Made by a program: the position numbers and the translations under genes. From the NCBI RefSeq assembly GCF_018156225.1, contig NZ_JAGTAR010000037.1, positions 1-54,756 of the forward strand: a stretch of 54,756 bases of DNA, read 5' to 3'. Under the pieces are notes generated by a model, which searched no databases, was not told where the DNA came from, and worked only from the letters and a program-made list of their open reading frames with translations. Of the stretch, positions 8,135-16,112 are shown piece by piece. This DNA is from Carboxylicivirga sediminis (GTDB lineage: Bacteria > Bacteroidota > Bacteroidia > Bacteroidales > Marinilabiliaceae). How positions within the stretch are numbered: the first letter of the stretch is position 1; each line of letters starts with the position of its first letter.

Positions 8135-8917
8135 CTACTTCATCAACTTATCCATTATATTCTCAAAGCGCTTATTACTAATGGGGTGATGGCTAATGAC
8201 CTCACCATTGTAAATAATGCAGAAAGTACCAAAAGCACAGGGTGTGGCCTGCGCAGCTGGTGCATTATCAAGGTCAATTAACTGAGTGGGTACTTTGTAT
8301 TTCTTTTGTGCCGTATCAATAATAGCGTGCACGTTTTTCTCGGTATAGGGGCATTGCGGTGAGCGCAGTATGGCGAGGCCTTCTTTGTATTGTTCCGGCA
8401 TCGTCTGTATGCTTGTTTTAAAGTCAGGAATAGGTGCACTATTGTTGAACTTGTAAACCAATAGCTCAAAGTCGGGCTTAGCTTTTGCCACCACTTCAAA
8501 ACCATTCTTTAAAAACAGCTTATTATCAGCCATAAAAGAGCCTTTGCGCGTTACCACTGCAACACCATGCTTGTGTTGTGCTTTGGCATCCTGCAGGCAT
8601 TCATCGAGCATGGCCGAGGCATAGCCTTTGCCTTTATGCTCCTTTTTAAAACCAACAAACAGGCAGTGGATAAACAGGTAGCCCTGAGCATTAACAGGAC
8701 GATGCGCCAGTTCGCCCGGCAGATATTCAATCATGCCCTGATACGTGCCATCTTCAGCCAGCAGAGCTTTTATCTTTAGTCCTTGCGCATGGTAGGTACT
8801 AAACCATTCAATCTTATTGCGAAGCTCTTTGTGCTTGCTGACATCTTTATAGCCACACACACCATAATCGGCAATGGTTTCAGGCGTCAGGTCAATGATT
8901 TTAAAAGTTGTAGTCAT
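8135..8917 (-). CDS. GNAT acetyltransferase with C-terminal YoaP-like domain
   Basis: Residues about 1-150 are a GNAT N-acetyltransferase: IHCLFVGFKKEHKGKGYASAM provides the acetyl-CoA binding loop (HKGKGYA), followed by LFLKNGFEVVAKA. Residues about 165-260 match the YoaP-like domain found after GNAT modules, with thioredoxin-like features: a Cys in ILRSPQCPYTEKN and the segment TPCAFGTFCIIYNGEVISHHP. Members are annotated as N-acetyltransferases of unknown substrate. The protein is cytosolic. It is divergent from the ubiquitin-like gene, with 342 bp between the two start codons. Confidence 0.85.
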   Translation of the reverse strand: MTTTFKIIDLTPETIADYGVCGYKDVSKHKELRNKIEWFSTYHAQGLKIKALLAEDGTYQGMIEYLPGELAHRPVNAQGYLFIHCLFVGFKKEHKGKGYASAMLDECLQDAKAQHKHGVAVVTRKGSFMADNKLFLKNGFEVVAKAKPDFELLVYKFNNSAPIPDFKTSIQTMPEQYKEGLAILRSPQCPYTEKNVHAIIDTAQKKYKVPTQLIDLDNAPAAQATPCAFGTFCIIYNGEVISHHPISNKRFENIMDKLMK

Positions 8918-9259
8918 GTTAGTGAATTGGTTAGTTTATTCAAATATAGTGAATGTTGCTTAGCTGGTAATGCTAGCCTGCAGTCTATTACTGATGGAGT
9001 TGTCCAAAAACATTACTATTTCTCGCAAAGTGCGCAAAGCTCTCAATAATTACATTCTACAGTTTGGCTCCTTTTCGCAATTCTTAGCGGTGAGATAACT
9101 ATCGCACTTAGCGTGAAACTCTATTTTAGGGCACCCTCATCAATACAATCCACAATAATTGAAAAGAAGCAGAAATTCTTTGCTTATAAAAGGCAACTAA
9201 ACCCGTCTTCATCCGTAGTAAACCAGGTTTATTGTATATCTAATCTAAAATTAACACAC
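8918..9259. other. Intergenic region upstream of the ubiquitin-like gene, with inverted repeat
   Basis: The gap contains an imperfect inverted repeat: TTTCTCGCAAAGTGCG (about 9019-9034) against the reverse complement of CGCACTTAGCGTGAAA (about 9103-9118). Such cgcaaag-type palindromes are frequent between genes in this phylum. An open frame from a GTG at 9113 runs into the ubiquitin-like gene, but it overlaps the repeat arm and is not considered translated. No consensus TAnnTTTG element is obvious. Confidence 0.4.
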
Positions 9260-9799
9260 ATGACAAGCCGAAGAATTGTTTCATTACTACTCCTTTTTAT
9301 ATGGTCAACATCGATATTTGCCATGCAGATTTTTGTAAAAACGGCATCAGGCAAAACAATTACACTTGATGTTGAAGCCAGTGACTCTATAGAAAATGTA
9401 AAGGCTAAGATTCAGGATAAAGAGGGCATCCCTATTGACCAGCAGCAGCTAATTTTTGCGGGTAAACAACTGGAAGATGGACGAACCTTATCGGACTACA
9501 ACATTCAAAAAGAATCGATCCTTCATTTAGTCCTCGGCACACCCACATCCATTGATGACAATACGATTGCATCGATACAGGTTTACCCAAACCCGGTTGC
9601 CGAGCAATTACACATTAAAGGCTTGAAGAATACTAAGGATATAACTTATAGCATTTTTAATTCAACTGGAGAATGTATTACAAAAGGTATCATAACAGAC
9701 AATAAGGCCATAGATGTAAATTCGCTATCTGCAGGTTTATACTTTGTACATTTTAAAGGAGATAATGCTTACACTCCTGTTAAGTTTATAAAAAAATAG
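9260..9799 (+). CDS. Secreted ubiquitin fused to a T9SS type A sorting domain
   Basis: The ATG at 9260 gives a 179-aa protein. Residues 1-21 are a signal peptide ([21 protein letters not shown]), and predicted cleavage leaves the ubiquitin Met1 as the mature N-terminus. Residues 22-92 match human ubiquitin 1-71 with only eight changes (L8A, T9S, E16D, P19A, T22S, P38I, R42Q, T66I). All seven lysines (6, 11, 27, 29, 33, 48, 63) and Ile44, His68 and Val70 are kept. The tail LRLRGG is absent: after Leu71 comes GTPTSIDDN, so C-terminal conjugation is impossible without processing. Residues about 107-179 are a T9SS type A sorting domain ([15 protein letters not shown], final KFIKK), which directs export across the outer membrane. 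No E1, E2, E3 or protease genes are nearby. The frame can be extended upstream to a GTG at 9113, but the signal peptide fixes the start at 9260. Confidence 0.95.
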   Translation: MTSRRIVSLLLLFIWSTSIFAMQIFVKTASGKTITLDVEASDSIENVKAKIQDKEGIPIDQQQLIFAGKQLEDGRTLSDYNIQKESILHLVLGTPTSIDDNTIASIQVYPNPVAEQLHIKGLKNTKDITYSIFNSTGECITKGIITDNKAIDVNSLSAGLYFVHFKGDNAYTPVKFIKK

Positions 9800-9881
9800 C
9801 AACACATTCATAAGCCACAGTTGCATTAACTATATAAAATAGCCCTGACAGTATTTCAAATCCTGACAGGTTTGTAAGTTC

Positions 9882-9909
9882 AAAAAAGAGGGAGCCGTAG
9901 CTCCCTCTT
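9882..9909 (-). terminator. Terminator of the mannoside operon
   Basis: AAGAGGGAGC (9886-9895) pairs perfectly with GCTCCCTCTT (9900-9909) around a 4-nt loop. The A-run at 9882-9887 becomes a U-run on the minus strand, directly after the last gene of the operon. It may also stop transcripts from the ubiquitin-like gene. Confidence 0.85.
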
Positions 9910-9928
9910 CTGCATTTATATATAATTA

Positions 9929-12900
9929 CTACTTAAGGGGCTCTGGTCCCATTTCCAGCTCCAGCTTGCCACCTTTGAGCAGCTCAGCAGCCGGAAACTT
10001 AAAATCATTCAGTACTTCACCGTTCAGCTTAGCCGACTGCACGTACTTATTCAATCGCGAGGCATTTTTGGCCTCAATTGTAAAGGTATCGCCACGCCCA
10101 TAGCGGCCGCCCAGGTCAATCACCACCTGCTCATACAAGGGGCTGGCAATTTCGTAAACCGGCTCAACGCTGCAGCCTCCATCGGTCTGAAACAAGCCCA
10201 TGGCTGCCATCACAAACCAGGCACTCATCTGCCCCTGGTCTTCGTCGCCCAGGTAGGCATTTGATACGCCATAGCCATAGTAACGATCCATAATGGCGCG
10301 GCTCCATTTTTGCGTTAGCCATGGCTGGCCCACCCAGTTAAACAGGAAGGCAAAATGCATCGACTGCTGGTTACCCTGCACCACCGGATAATCCCAATAC
10401 TGGTCGTTGATGCCATTGTAGCGTGTTTTATCACTTTCTTCAAAGCCCCAATCGAGGCGTTCAATAAAGCGATCCTGACCAATCATTTCGGCTAGTGCAG
10501 GCACATCCTGCGGTACAAAATAGGTCAGCTGCCAGGCATTACCCTCCACATAGTGGTGGTTAGCACCCGATTTATACGGATCAAAGTCGTCTTTCCAATT
10601 GCCTTTGGCATCGCGCATGCGGGCATAGCCCATCTCCTTATCAATCACATTGCGCCAGTTGTAGCCACGCTCTAAAAAGTACTGGTAATCGGCTTCTTTA
10701 CCCAAAGCCTTGGCCAGCTGCGACACCGTCCAGTCATCGTAGGCATACTCCAGCGAATTAGAGAAACGCCCCTCATCGTATGGCACGTAGCCATGCTCAA
10801 GGTAAGTCACCAGGTCGCGGTTGCCGGCATAGCCACCGCCTACCTCCTGCCCCGGTGTGGTTTGCATCTTCTTCACGGCTTCATAGGCCTTCTCCACATC
10901 ATAATCGCGTATGCCCATCTGATAGGCCCCTACAATCATGGGAATCTCGTGTTCGGCCACCATCACCGGGATGTACTCCATGCCTGCCGGTCCTTTGGCC
11001 AGCCAGCCACCGGCATCGTACATGGCCAGCTGCGATTGCACCCAGCGGTTGCTCCACTCCGGTGTCACCAGATTCCAAAACTGGTTAAGGTTCCAGAAGG
11101 TGTTCCAAAAGGCATCGCATCCCAATGCCGGCGATGAAGGATCATCCAGCTGACAGATGTTCTCATCGGCATCACGCCACTGCCCATTCACATCACTATA
11201 GGTGTTACGGCTGCACAGCGAGCGATACATACTGTTATAAAAGCGCATCTTCTCCATGCTGTTGGTAGTGGATATGGTGACGCGGCTCAGGAGCTTGTTC
11301 CACTCCTGCACATGGTTGTTGCGCACCGCTTGAAAATCCCAGCCGAAAGGCTCAGTAATCTCAGTCTGCAGGTTTTCGGCCGCATTGGCAATACTTACAT
11401 ACGAGATACCGGTGCGTGCCTGCACCTGCTTGTTGTCTTTAGTATCAAACTCCACAAAACAACCAGCCTCATCGGGACGCTCATAGCTCATGCTGTTTAC
11501 ATCCAACACCTCATCGTTAATCCAGCCACCCATCTTGGCTATAGGCTGATCAAATTCAATCACAAAGAAGATGATGTACTCCTGATCAATGCCACCTGCC
11601 CAGGTGTTTTCGGTGAGCTGATGACTATAGCCCTCGATGCGGTAATCGCTCACCTGCTTCCATTCAACAGCCAGGTTCTGATACCAGTATTCAGCCGGTA
11701 TATGCAAATCAATCATCACCCGCGACTGCTCATTATCAGGGAAGGTATAGCGCTGAAATCCACAACGTGTGGTGGAGGTTAGCTCCGCCTTGATATTATA
11801 ATCGGTCAACTGAACGCCATAATAACCAATGGGTGCCTCTTCAGTGGTTTTATCAATGCGCGAGCGATAGCCACTGTCAGGGTCGCGCTCATCTCCCACC
11901 TTAATCTGCAGTGGTCCGTTAACAGGCATCATGCCCAGGCCGGCCAGTGTCCATTCATGTATATGACTAAAGCACCCAATAGACTCAAAATTAGGCTCGT
12001 AGCCACCCTGCCACGAGGGATTCTGGTTATCGGGACTCAGCTTCACCATGCTGAAGGGCATCCATGGTCCGGGAGCAATCATCCAGCGCGAGTGGCCGGT
12101 ACCCACCTTCGTATCCACGTATTCGGCCGGTGTAATAAGCGCTTGAGGCTGTCGTACCACTTTGCCTGTTTCAACTTCCTGCCCATCTACACGGATGGAA
12201 TAGGTACTAACCTGTTTCTGGCTAACGGCCGGCATGGGCGCTTCAAACACATAGCGTCCCTTCTCCACCACCTCCTGAAAGATGGGGGTGTTATCCACCA
12301 GCACTTCCAGCTTAGGCAGGTCGTTAAGATGTTCTACATCTACCAGTAATGGCTGATAGTTTTTGCCATCCAGCACAATCTCATACGCAGCCGGCTTGAC
12401 CTCTCGCAAATGGATGTCTTTATCGATGCGCAACTTCACCCCTTTAGACCCTTCCAGGCGAATCTGTCCGTATTTCAACCATGAGCCTTCAAGAGTAGTC
12501 ATCTTGATTTCGTTACCTCCTGTACGCAACAGCTTATGTGGTACAGGTATATCAATGCTATAGCCCGCTCCCGCTTTGGGCAGTTCATCAATAGAGCTGG
12601 CAGCCTTGGCAGGTAACTGGTATTTCCACTCCCTGCCATTAATGGTCACTTTAAATAAGGGCAAATCTTCGGCGTTATAGTCGATTAAATCAACCACCAG
12701 CGTCCAGTGGCCTTTTTTAGGCAACTTATCCACCCCGAACAAAACCGTCAGTGTACTTGAGCGCCAGCCCGAGGTGCCCCAGGTACCGCCCCAGGTATCG
12801 CTGATACCCGGCATAATATAAGGCCAATCGGTTTTGGCATCAGATGTACCTACCAGGTAGTAGGTATCTTCCCACCCAAAATCGTTGGCTATGTAATCGT

Positions 12901-13030
12901 TATACCCATCAGGATACAAAGCAAAATCTGCTCCTGTTTTATCGCCGTCGCCTATTTGCCACACAACATGTTGCGCGTTAGAGTTAAAAGTCAATAAACA
13001 CAGGAACGAGAGTATTACGGATATCTTCAT
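9929..13030 (-). CDS. GH92 alpha-mannosidase with N-terminal lyase-type accessory domain
   Basis: A signal peptide (residues 1-20) is followed by a domain like the beta-sandwich domain III of rhamnogalacturonan lyases (about 22-195: WQIGDGDKTGADFALYP, LVVDLIDYN, NGREWKYQLP). A short Ig-like linker follows, then a GH92 module from about residue 303 to the end (YVDTKVGTGHSRWMIAPGPW, CFSHIHEWTLAGLGMMPV). GH92 enzymes are calcium-dependent inverting exo-alpha-mannosidases. EGNAWQ (Glu about 829) corresponds to the proposed general acid, and GDEDQGQMSAW is the conserved late motif. The usual GNEP motif is GNQQ here, suggesting a linkage preference other than classic alpha-1,2. It is the last gene of the operon, 20 bp after the isomerase-like gene. 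It is likely periplasmic or surface located. Confidence 0.88.
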   Translation of the reverse strand: MKISVILSFLCLLTFNSNAQHVVWQIGDGDKTGADFALYPDGYNDYIANDFGWEDTYYLVGTSDAKTDWPYIMPGISDTWGGTWGTSGWRSSTLTVLFGVDKLPKKGHWTLVVDLIDYNAEDLPLFKVTINGREWKYQLPAKAASSIDELPKAGAGYSIDIPVPHKLLRTGGNEIKMTTLEGSWLKYGQIRLEGSKGVKLRIDKDIHLREVKPAAYEIVLDGKNYQPLLVDVEHLNDLPKLEVLVDNTPIFQEVVEKGRYVFEAPMPAVSQKQVSTYSIRVDGQEVETGKVVRQPQALITPAEYVDTKVGTGHSRWMIAPGPWMPFSMVKLSPDNQNPSWQGGYEPNFESIGCFSHIHEWTLAGLGMMPVNGPLQIKVGDERDPDSGYRSRIDKTTEEAPIGYYGVQLTDYNIKAELTSTTRCGFQRYTFPDNEQSRVMIDLHIPAEYWYQNLAVEWKQVSDYRIEGYSHQLTENTWAGGIDQEYIIFFVIEFDQPIAKMGGWINDEVLDVNSMSYERPDEAGCFVEFDTKDNKQVQARTGISYVSIANAAENLQTEITEPFGWDFQAVRNNHVQEWNKLLSRVTISTTNSMEKMRFYNSMYRSLCSRNTYSDVNGQWRDADENICQLDDPSSPALGCDAFWNTFWNLNQFWNLVTPEWSNRWVQSQLAMYDAGGWLAKGPAGMEYIPVMVAEHEIPMIVGAYQMGIRDYDVEKAYEAVKKMQTTPGQEVGGGYAGNRDLVTYLEHGYVPYDEGRFSNSLEYAYDDWTVSQLAKALGKEADYQYFLERGYNWRNVIDKEMGYARMRDAKGNWKDDFDPYKSGANHHYVEGNAWQLTYFVPQDVPALAEMIGQDRFIERLDWGFEESDKTRYNGINDQYWDYPVVQGNQQSMHFAFLFNWVGQPWLTQKWSRAIMDRYYGYGVSNAYLGDEDQGQMSAWFVMAAMGLFQTDGGCSVEPVYEIASPLYEQVVIDLGGRYGRGDTFTIEAKNASRLNKYVQSAKLNGEVLNDFKFPAAELLKGGKLELEMGPEPLK

Positions 13031-13050
13031 AATATCACTTTTTAAAAAGT

Positions 13051-14814
13051 TTACTTCATGTAGGCTTTAACTACCTTGGCCTCATTACCCCCTTCGTTGA
13101 TGATTTTGTATGCACCGGCAGCAGCTGGAATCACAAACGTTTCGGCGTAATTAAAACGTTGACGCATGCCATTTTGTGTTTCCACAATAATGCTGCTTCC
13201 TTCCACAAGCGACAATACATTACACTTGTTCGCAGTATCAATCTCAATGCTTGAATTGAAATGGTAACGCTCCACGTCATAGGTATGCTTGGCGTGGGTT
13301 GCCAGGTGGTAGTGTTTCCAGTCATCACCTTCGGCCAATAAAGCAGGCTTGGCAACCAGCTTCTCCGTCACATACTCACCTTTACGGTCGAAACACAGAT
13401 TCTCCATACCTCGCTCCACATTAATTGGTCGAGGCTGGCCATCTAAATCCACGCGCAACCAGTCATACATTTTGAAGGTAAAGATGTAGGGCGTGGTGCT
13501 GATTTCAAGCACCAGGTTCTCGGTTCCTGAGCCATGAATCGTGCCCGGAGGAATCAGAAATAAATCGTGCTTATGGCTGTCGAGCACCTGCACGTGTTTG
13601 GTAATATCAATTGGCTCCTTATTATCGAAGCTGTACTTTAAATCGGCCTCAAACCCTTTCGGATCGATAGACTCCTGGAAGCCCAGGTAGCACTTCGCAT
13701 CCTTACCGGCATCCAGTATGTAATAGGTCTCTTCCTGCGTAATGGTTTCGCCAAAGTGCTGCTGTATATAATCCACCTGCGGATGGCATTGAATGGAAAG
13801 GTTGCCCCCATCGAATGTATCCAGAAAATCGAAGCGAAGAGGAAACTCATACATAAACTGCTCGGCATGCTGCCCCATCACCGCCTTATACTCCTGAAAC
13901 ATAATAGAATCGAAAGACACCTCCAGCATCAGCCCATCGCTTTCGAACAGCAGACCATTCTCCGGCACAATCAGTTCAAAGGACCAGGCGTAGTTAATCA
14001 CATCCGGATTCAGCTGCTTGATTTTGTCTTTGATCCATTGACCGCCCCAGGCCCCCGGCTCAAACCACGGACGCACACGAAAAACGTTTTGCGCCATATT
14101 GTGTAAGCCCTGGCGAAGCTTATCGCCACTCATCCATACCAGCTCTTCGGTTTGTTGACCGTCAATCACTATATCAATAGCAGGCAATAACACTGCCTTG
14201 TGACTGTTGAGCACCACCCAATCGACAAAATAAAAGCGTTTGTACATCACCTTACCGGCAGCTGGCTCCTCAGCTCCCAGGTTACATACCGATTTGGCAC
14301 GCGCCCTGAACTGCAGCTCATTCTTAGGCAGATCGACATACACCAACAGGCCTTCAGCACCTGATAAAGCCGCACCCGGCCCGTAAATAATGTTGATATC
14401 CGCACTGGCATCCAGCGGCAGGTTCTTCAGCTTTTCCTCCTGATAAAAGTCTTTTAACTGCAAACTGGTGCGCTTGCCGAAAATGGGGTCGTCACCACCC
14501 AGGAAAGGCGCAATCATAGCATCAATCACATTAGACGGCTTTAAGGCCTCCTGCATTGAGATGCTGTTAACCACCTTACCTTTCTGGCGAAGTGCTTCTT
14601 CCAGCTCCTTTACTATCTCCTCGTAAAATACACCCACATAACCATCAATAATGATTACTTTCTCATTGGCCATGCGCTCAACCAATGCCTTGCTACCTGC
14701 CTGAATAGCACCTTTATCCAACCTGGCGGTTGGATAAAGATCATAATTCCCTTTAGTTACATTTGCCTTCTGCAAAGGCAGTAAAAACTGTTTTGTTTCC
14801 CTTATCTTACTCAT
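13051..14814 (-). CDS. Mannose-6-phosphate isomerase-like protein with degenerate kinase-like N-terminus
   Basis: At 587 aa this is much longer than ordinary ManA (about 320-400 aa). The C-terminal half is a class I phosphomannose isomerase cupin: [10 protein letters not shown] (about residue 340) gives the Gln/His zinc ligands, [10 protein letters not shown] a Glu, and [10 protein letters not shown] (about 428) the last His. These interconvert mannose-6-P and fructose-6-P. Residues about 40-230 resemble a phosphoribulokinase/uridine-kinase fold, but the P-loop position reads [14 protein letters not shown] without the GK(S/T), so this part is unlikely to be an active kinase. Its start overlaps the stop of the preceding glycosidase gene. 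It supplies the step after the ROK kinase in the same operon. Confidence 0.8.
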   Translation of the reverse strand: MSKIRETKQFLLPLQKANVTKGNYDLYPTARLDKGAIQAGSKALVERMANEKVIIIDGYVGVFYEEIVKELEEALRQKGKVVNSISMQEALKPSNVIDAMIAPFLGGDDPIFGKRTSLQLKDFYQEEKLKNLPLDASADINIIYGPGAALSGAEGLLVYVDLPKNELQFRARAKSVCNLGAEEPAAGKVMYKRFYFVDWVVLNSHKAVLLPAIDIVIDGQQTEELVWMSGDKLRQGLHNMAQNVFRVRPWFEPGAWGGQWIKDKIKQLNPDVINYAWSFELIVPENGLLFESDGLMLEVSFDSIMFQEYKAVMGQHAEQFMYEFPLRFDFLDTFDGGNLSIQCHPQVDYIQQHFGETITQEETYYILDAGKDAKCYLGFQESIDPKGFEADLKYSFDNKEPIDITKHVQVLDSHKHDLFLIPPGTIHGSGTENLVLEISTTPYIFTFKMYDWLRVDLDGQPRPINVERGMENLCFDRKGEYVTEKLVAKPALLAEGDDWKHYHLATHAKHTYDVERYHFNSSIEIDTANKCNVLSLVEGSSIIVETQNGMRQRFNYAETFVIPAAAGAYKIINEGGNEAKVVKAYMK

Positions 14815-16112
14815 TACTCTTCAATAACCTGTTCCAACATTTCAATTGCCTTATACAGCACACCAGCCGAACCACGGAAAGTACCTGAACCGGTAGGTTC
14901 GTTATTCACCGTGTACCACTCAAAGAAACCATCGTTCTTCACCACACGCTCAGTCATTGGTAACAGCTGCTCATAGGCTTCCTGGTAGAAACCGTAGTCA
15001 ATCAGCTGCTGTATTATACGTGCCCCAAACCAGGTCCAGTCACCACCATTCTGGTAGCCATAAGGGTACATGCCCTTGTTCTCGAAGAAACCTTCAGGAT
15101 ATGGTGGGTACATAGTCAAACCAATAGAACCTGCACCTGATGCTTTTACATTGGCAATCATCTTATCCAGTGATATTTTGATTTGCTCATTACTCAGTAA
15201 ACCGGCCTCGATGGCAACGGCCGTACCTCCATGATAATAAATCTCGTTCTCGTCAAAATCAGCCGGGAATGGCGAACCATCGAGGTACACGTGTGGGATG
15301 AACTTGTCATTCTCCGTATCCCACAGGTGAAGCATGGTATTTTGGGCCAATCCATCGCGAATGGGTTCCCATTTGGCTTTTGACTCAGGCACTATCTCCA
15401 TCATGTTATTCAACGCAATGATGAACATGGCATTGTCGTAGATATCCAAGCTAAACTTGGTATCCTCATCGATGAAAACACCCCATGGATGACTTTGCTG
15501 CACATCGCCCCAGTCGGCAGTAGTAGCACCCCAAATCAAACCATACTCATTGCTCCAGCGATGATTTAACAAGAACTCCATTGCCCATTCCATGCGCTCG
15601 GCTACTGTTTTATCGCCAATCTTCTCTTTTAAGAAAGCGGTATCGCCTGTTTTGGTAACATACTTGTAAACGGCCTGCACCAATGATGTCTCATGGTCGG
15701 TCTCCACATCGTTTTTATGACCGCAATAGGTAGGTTCCAGCTCATTGTAGTAATACGTGTAGCCCCCTTCGGATTGAACTGCCTTACTTTGAGGAATAAA
15801 ACCATCAAGAATATTGCCATCGTCACCTTGTAAACGGAAGAAGACGCGCAGGTTTTCCTTCAACTCATCGTGTGGATACACTTCGGCCGACAATTCGATA
15901 AAGGTATTGTAATCGCGAATCCACACCTCACCGTAACCATCACCGGCATTAAACCCGGTCTTAACCACTTCCAGTGCCTTCGTTTTAACAAACTTGAAAC
16001 TCTCATTGGTCTGAATAGATGTCTTTAACTCTTCGCTCACCTTTGGAGCTTTTCCACATCCCATTAAAGCAATGGCCATGAGGCCAATCATTAGTTTATT
16101 TCTCATTGTCAT
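14814..16112 (-). CDS. Lipoprotein (alpha/alpha)6-barrel glycosidase, family unassigned
   Basis: The N-terminus [20 protein letters not shown] carries a lipobox (LMGC, Cys19), so the enzyme is anchored in a membrane. The body is helical with glycosidase-like motifs: [39 protein letters not shown], and a C-terminal [16 protein letters not shown]. The WIRD motif recalls the WLRD of GH125 alpha-1,6-mannosidases and related (alpha/alpha)6 families (GH63, GH15), but the overall match is not good enough to name a family. The operon context points to a mannoside or mixed-linkage glycan. The start overlaps the end of the GH92 gene by 17 bp; a second ATG at 16106 would remove two residues. Confidence 0.7.
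   Translation of the reverse strand: MTMRNKLMIGLMAIALMGCGKAPKVSEELKTSIQTNESFKFVKTKALEVVKTGFNAGDGYGEVWIRDYNTFIELSAEVYPHDELKENLRVFFRLQGDDGNILDGFIPQSKAVQSEGGYTYYYNELEPTYCGHKNDVETDHETSLVQAVYKYVTKTGDTAFLKEKIGDKTVAERMEWAMEFLLNHRWSNEYGLIWGATTADWGDVQQSHPWGVFIDEDTKFSLDIYDNAMFIIALNNMMEIVPESKAKWEPIRDGLAQNTMLHLWDTENDKFIPHVYLDGSPFPADFDENEIYYHGGTAVAIEAGLLSNEQIKISLDKMIANVKASGAGSIGLTMYPPYPEGFFENKGMYPYGYQNGGDWTWFGARIIQQLIDYGFYQEAYEQLLPMTERVVKNDGFFEWYTVNNEPTGSGTFRGSAGVLYKAIEMLEQVIEE

Noticed and set aside
9113-9259. GTG-initiated 49-residue extension of the ubiquitin-like protein
   Set aside because: It overlaps an intergenic inverted-repeat arm, has no protein-like character, and would bury the clear signal peptide that begins at the ATG at 9260.
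9260-9799. Eukaryotic contamination as the source of the ubiquitin sequence
   Set aside because: The same reading frame contains a bacterial signal peptide and a T9SS sorting domain and is flanked by ordinary Bacteroidota genes, so it is a bacterial fusion gene.
10780-12563. Several plus-strand open frames opposite the GH92 gene
   Set aside because: They mirror codon bias of the GH92 gene on the other strand and show no family features.
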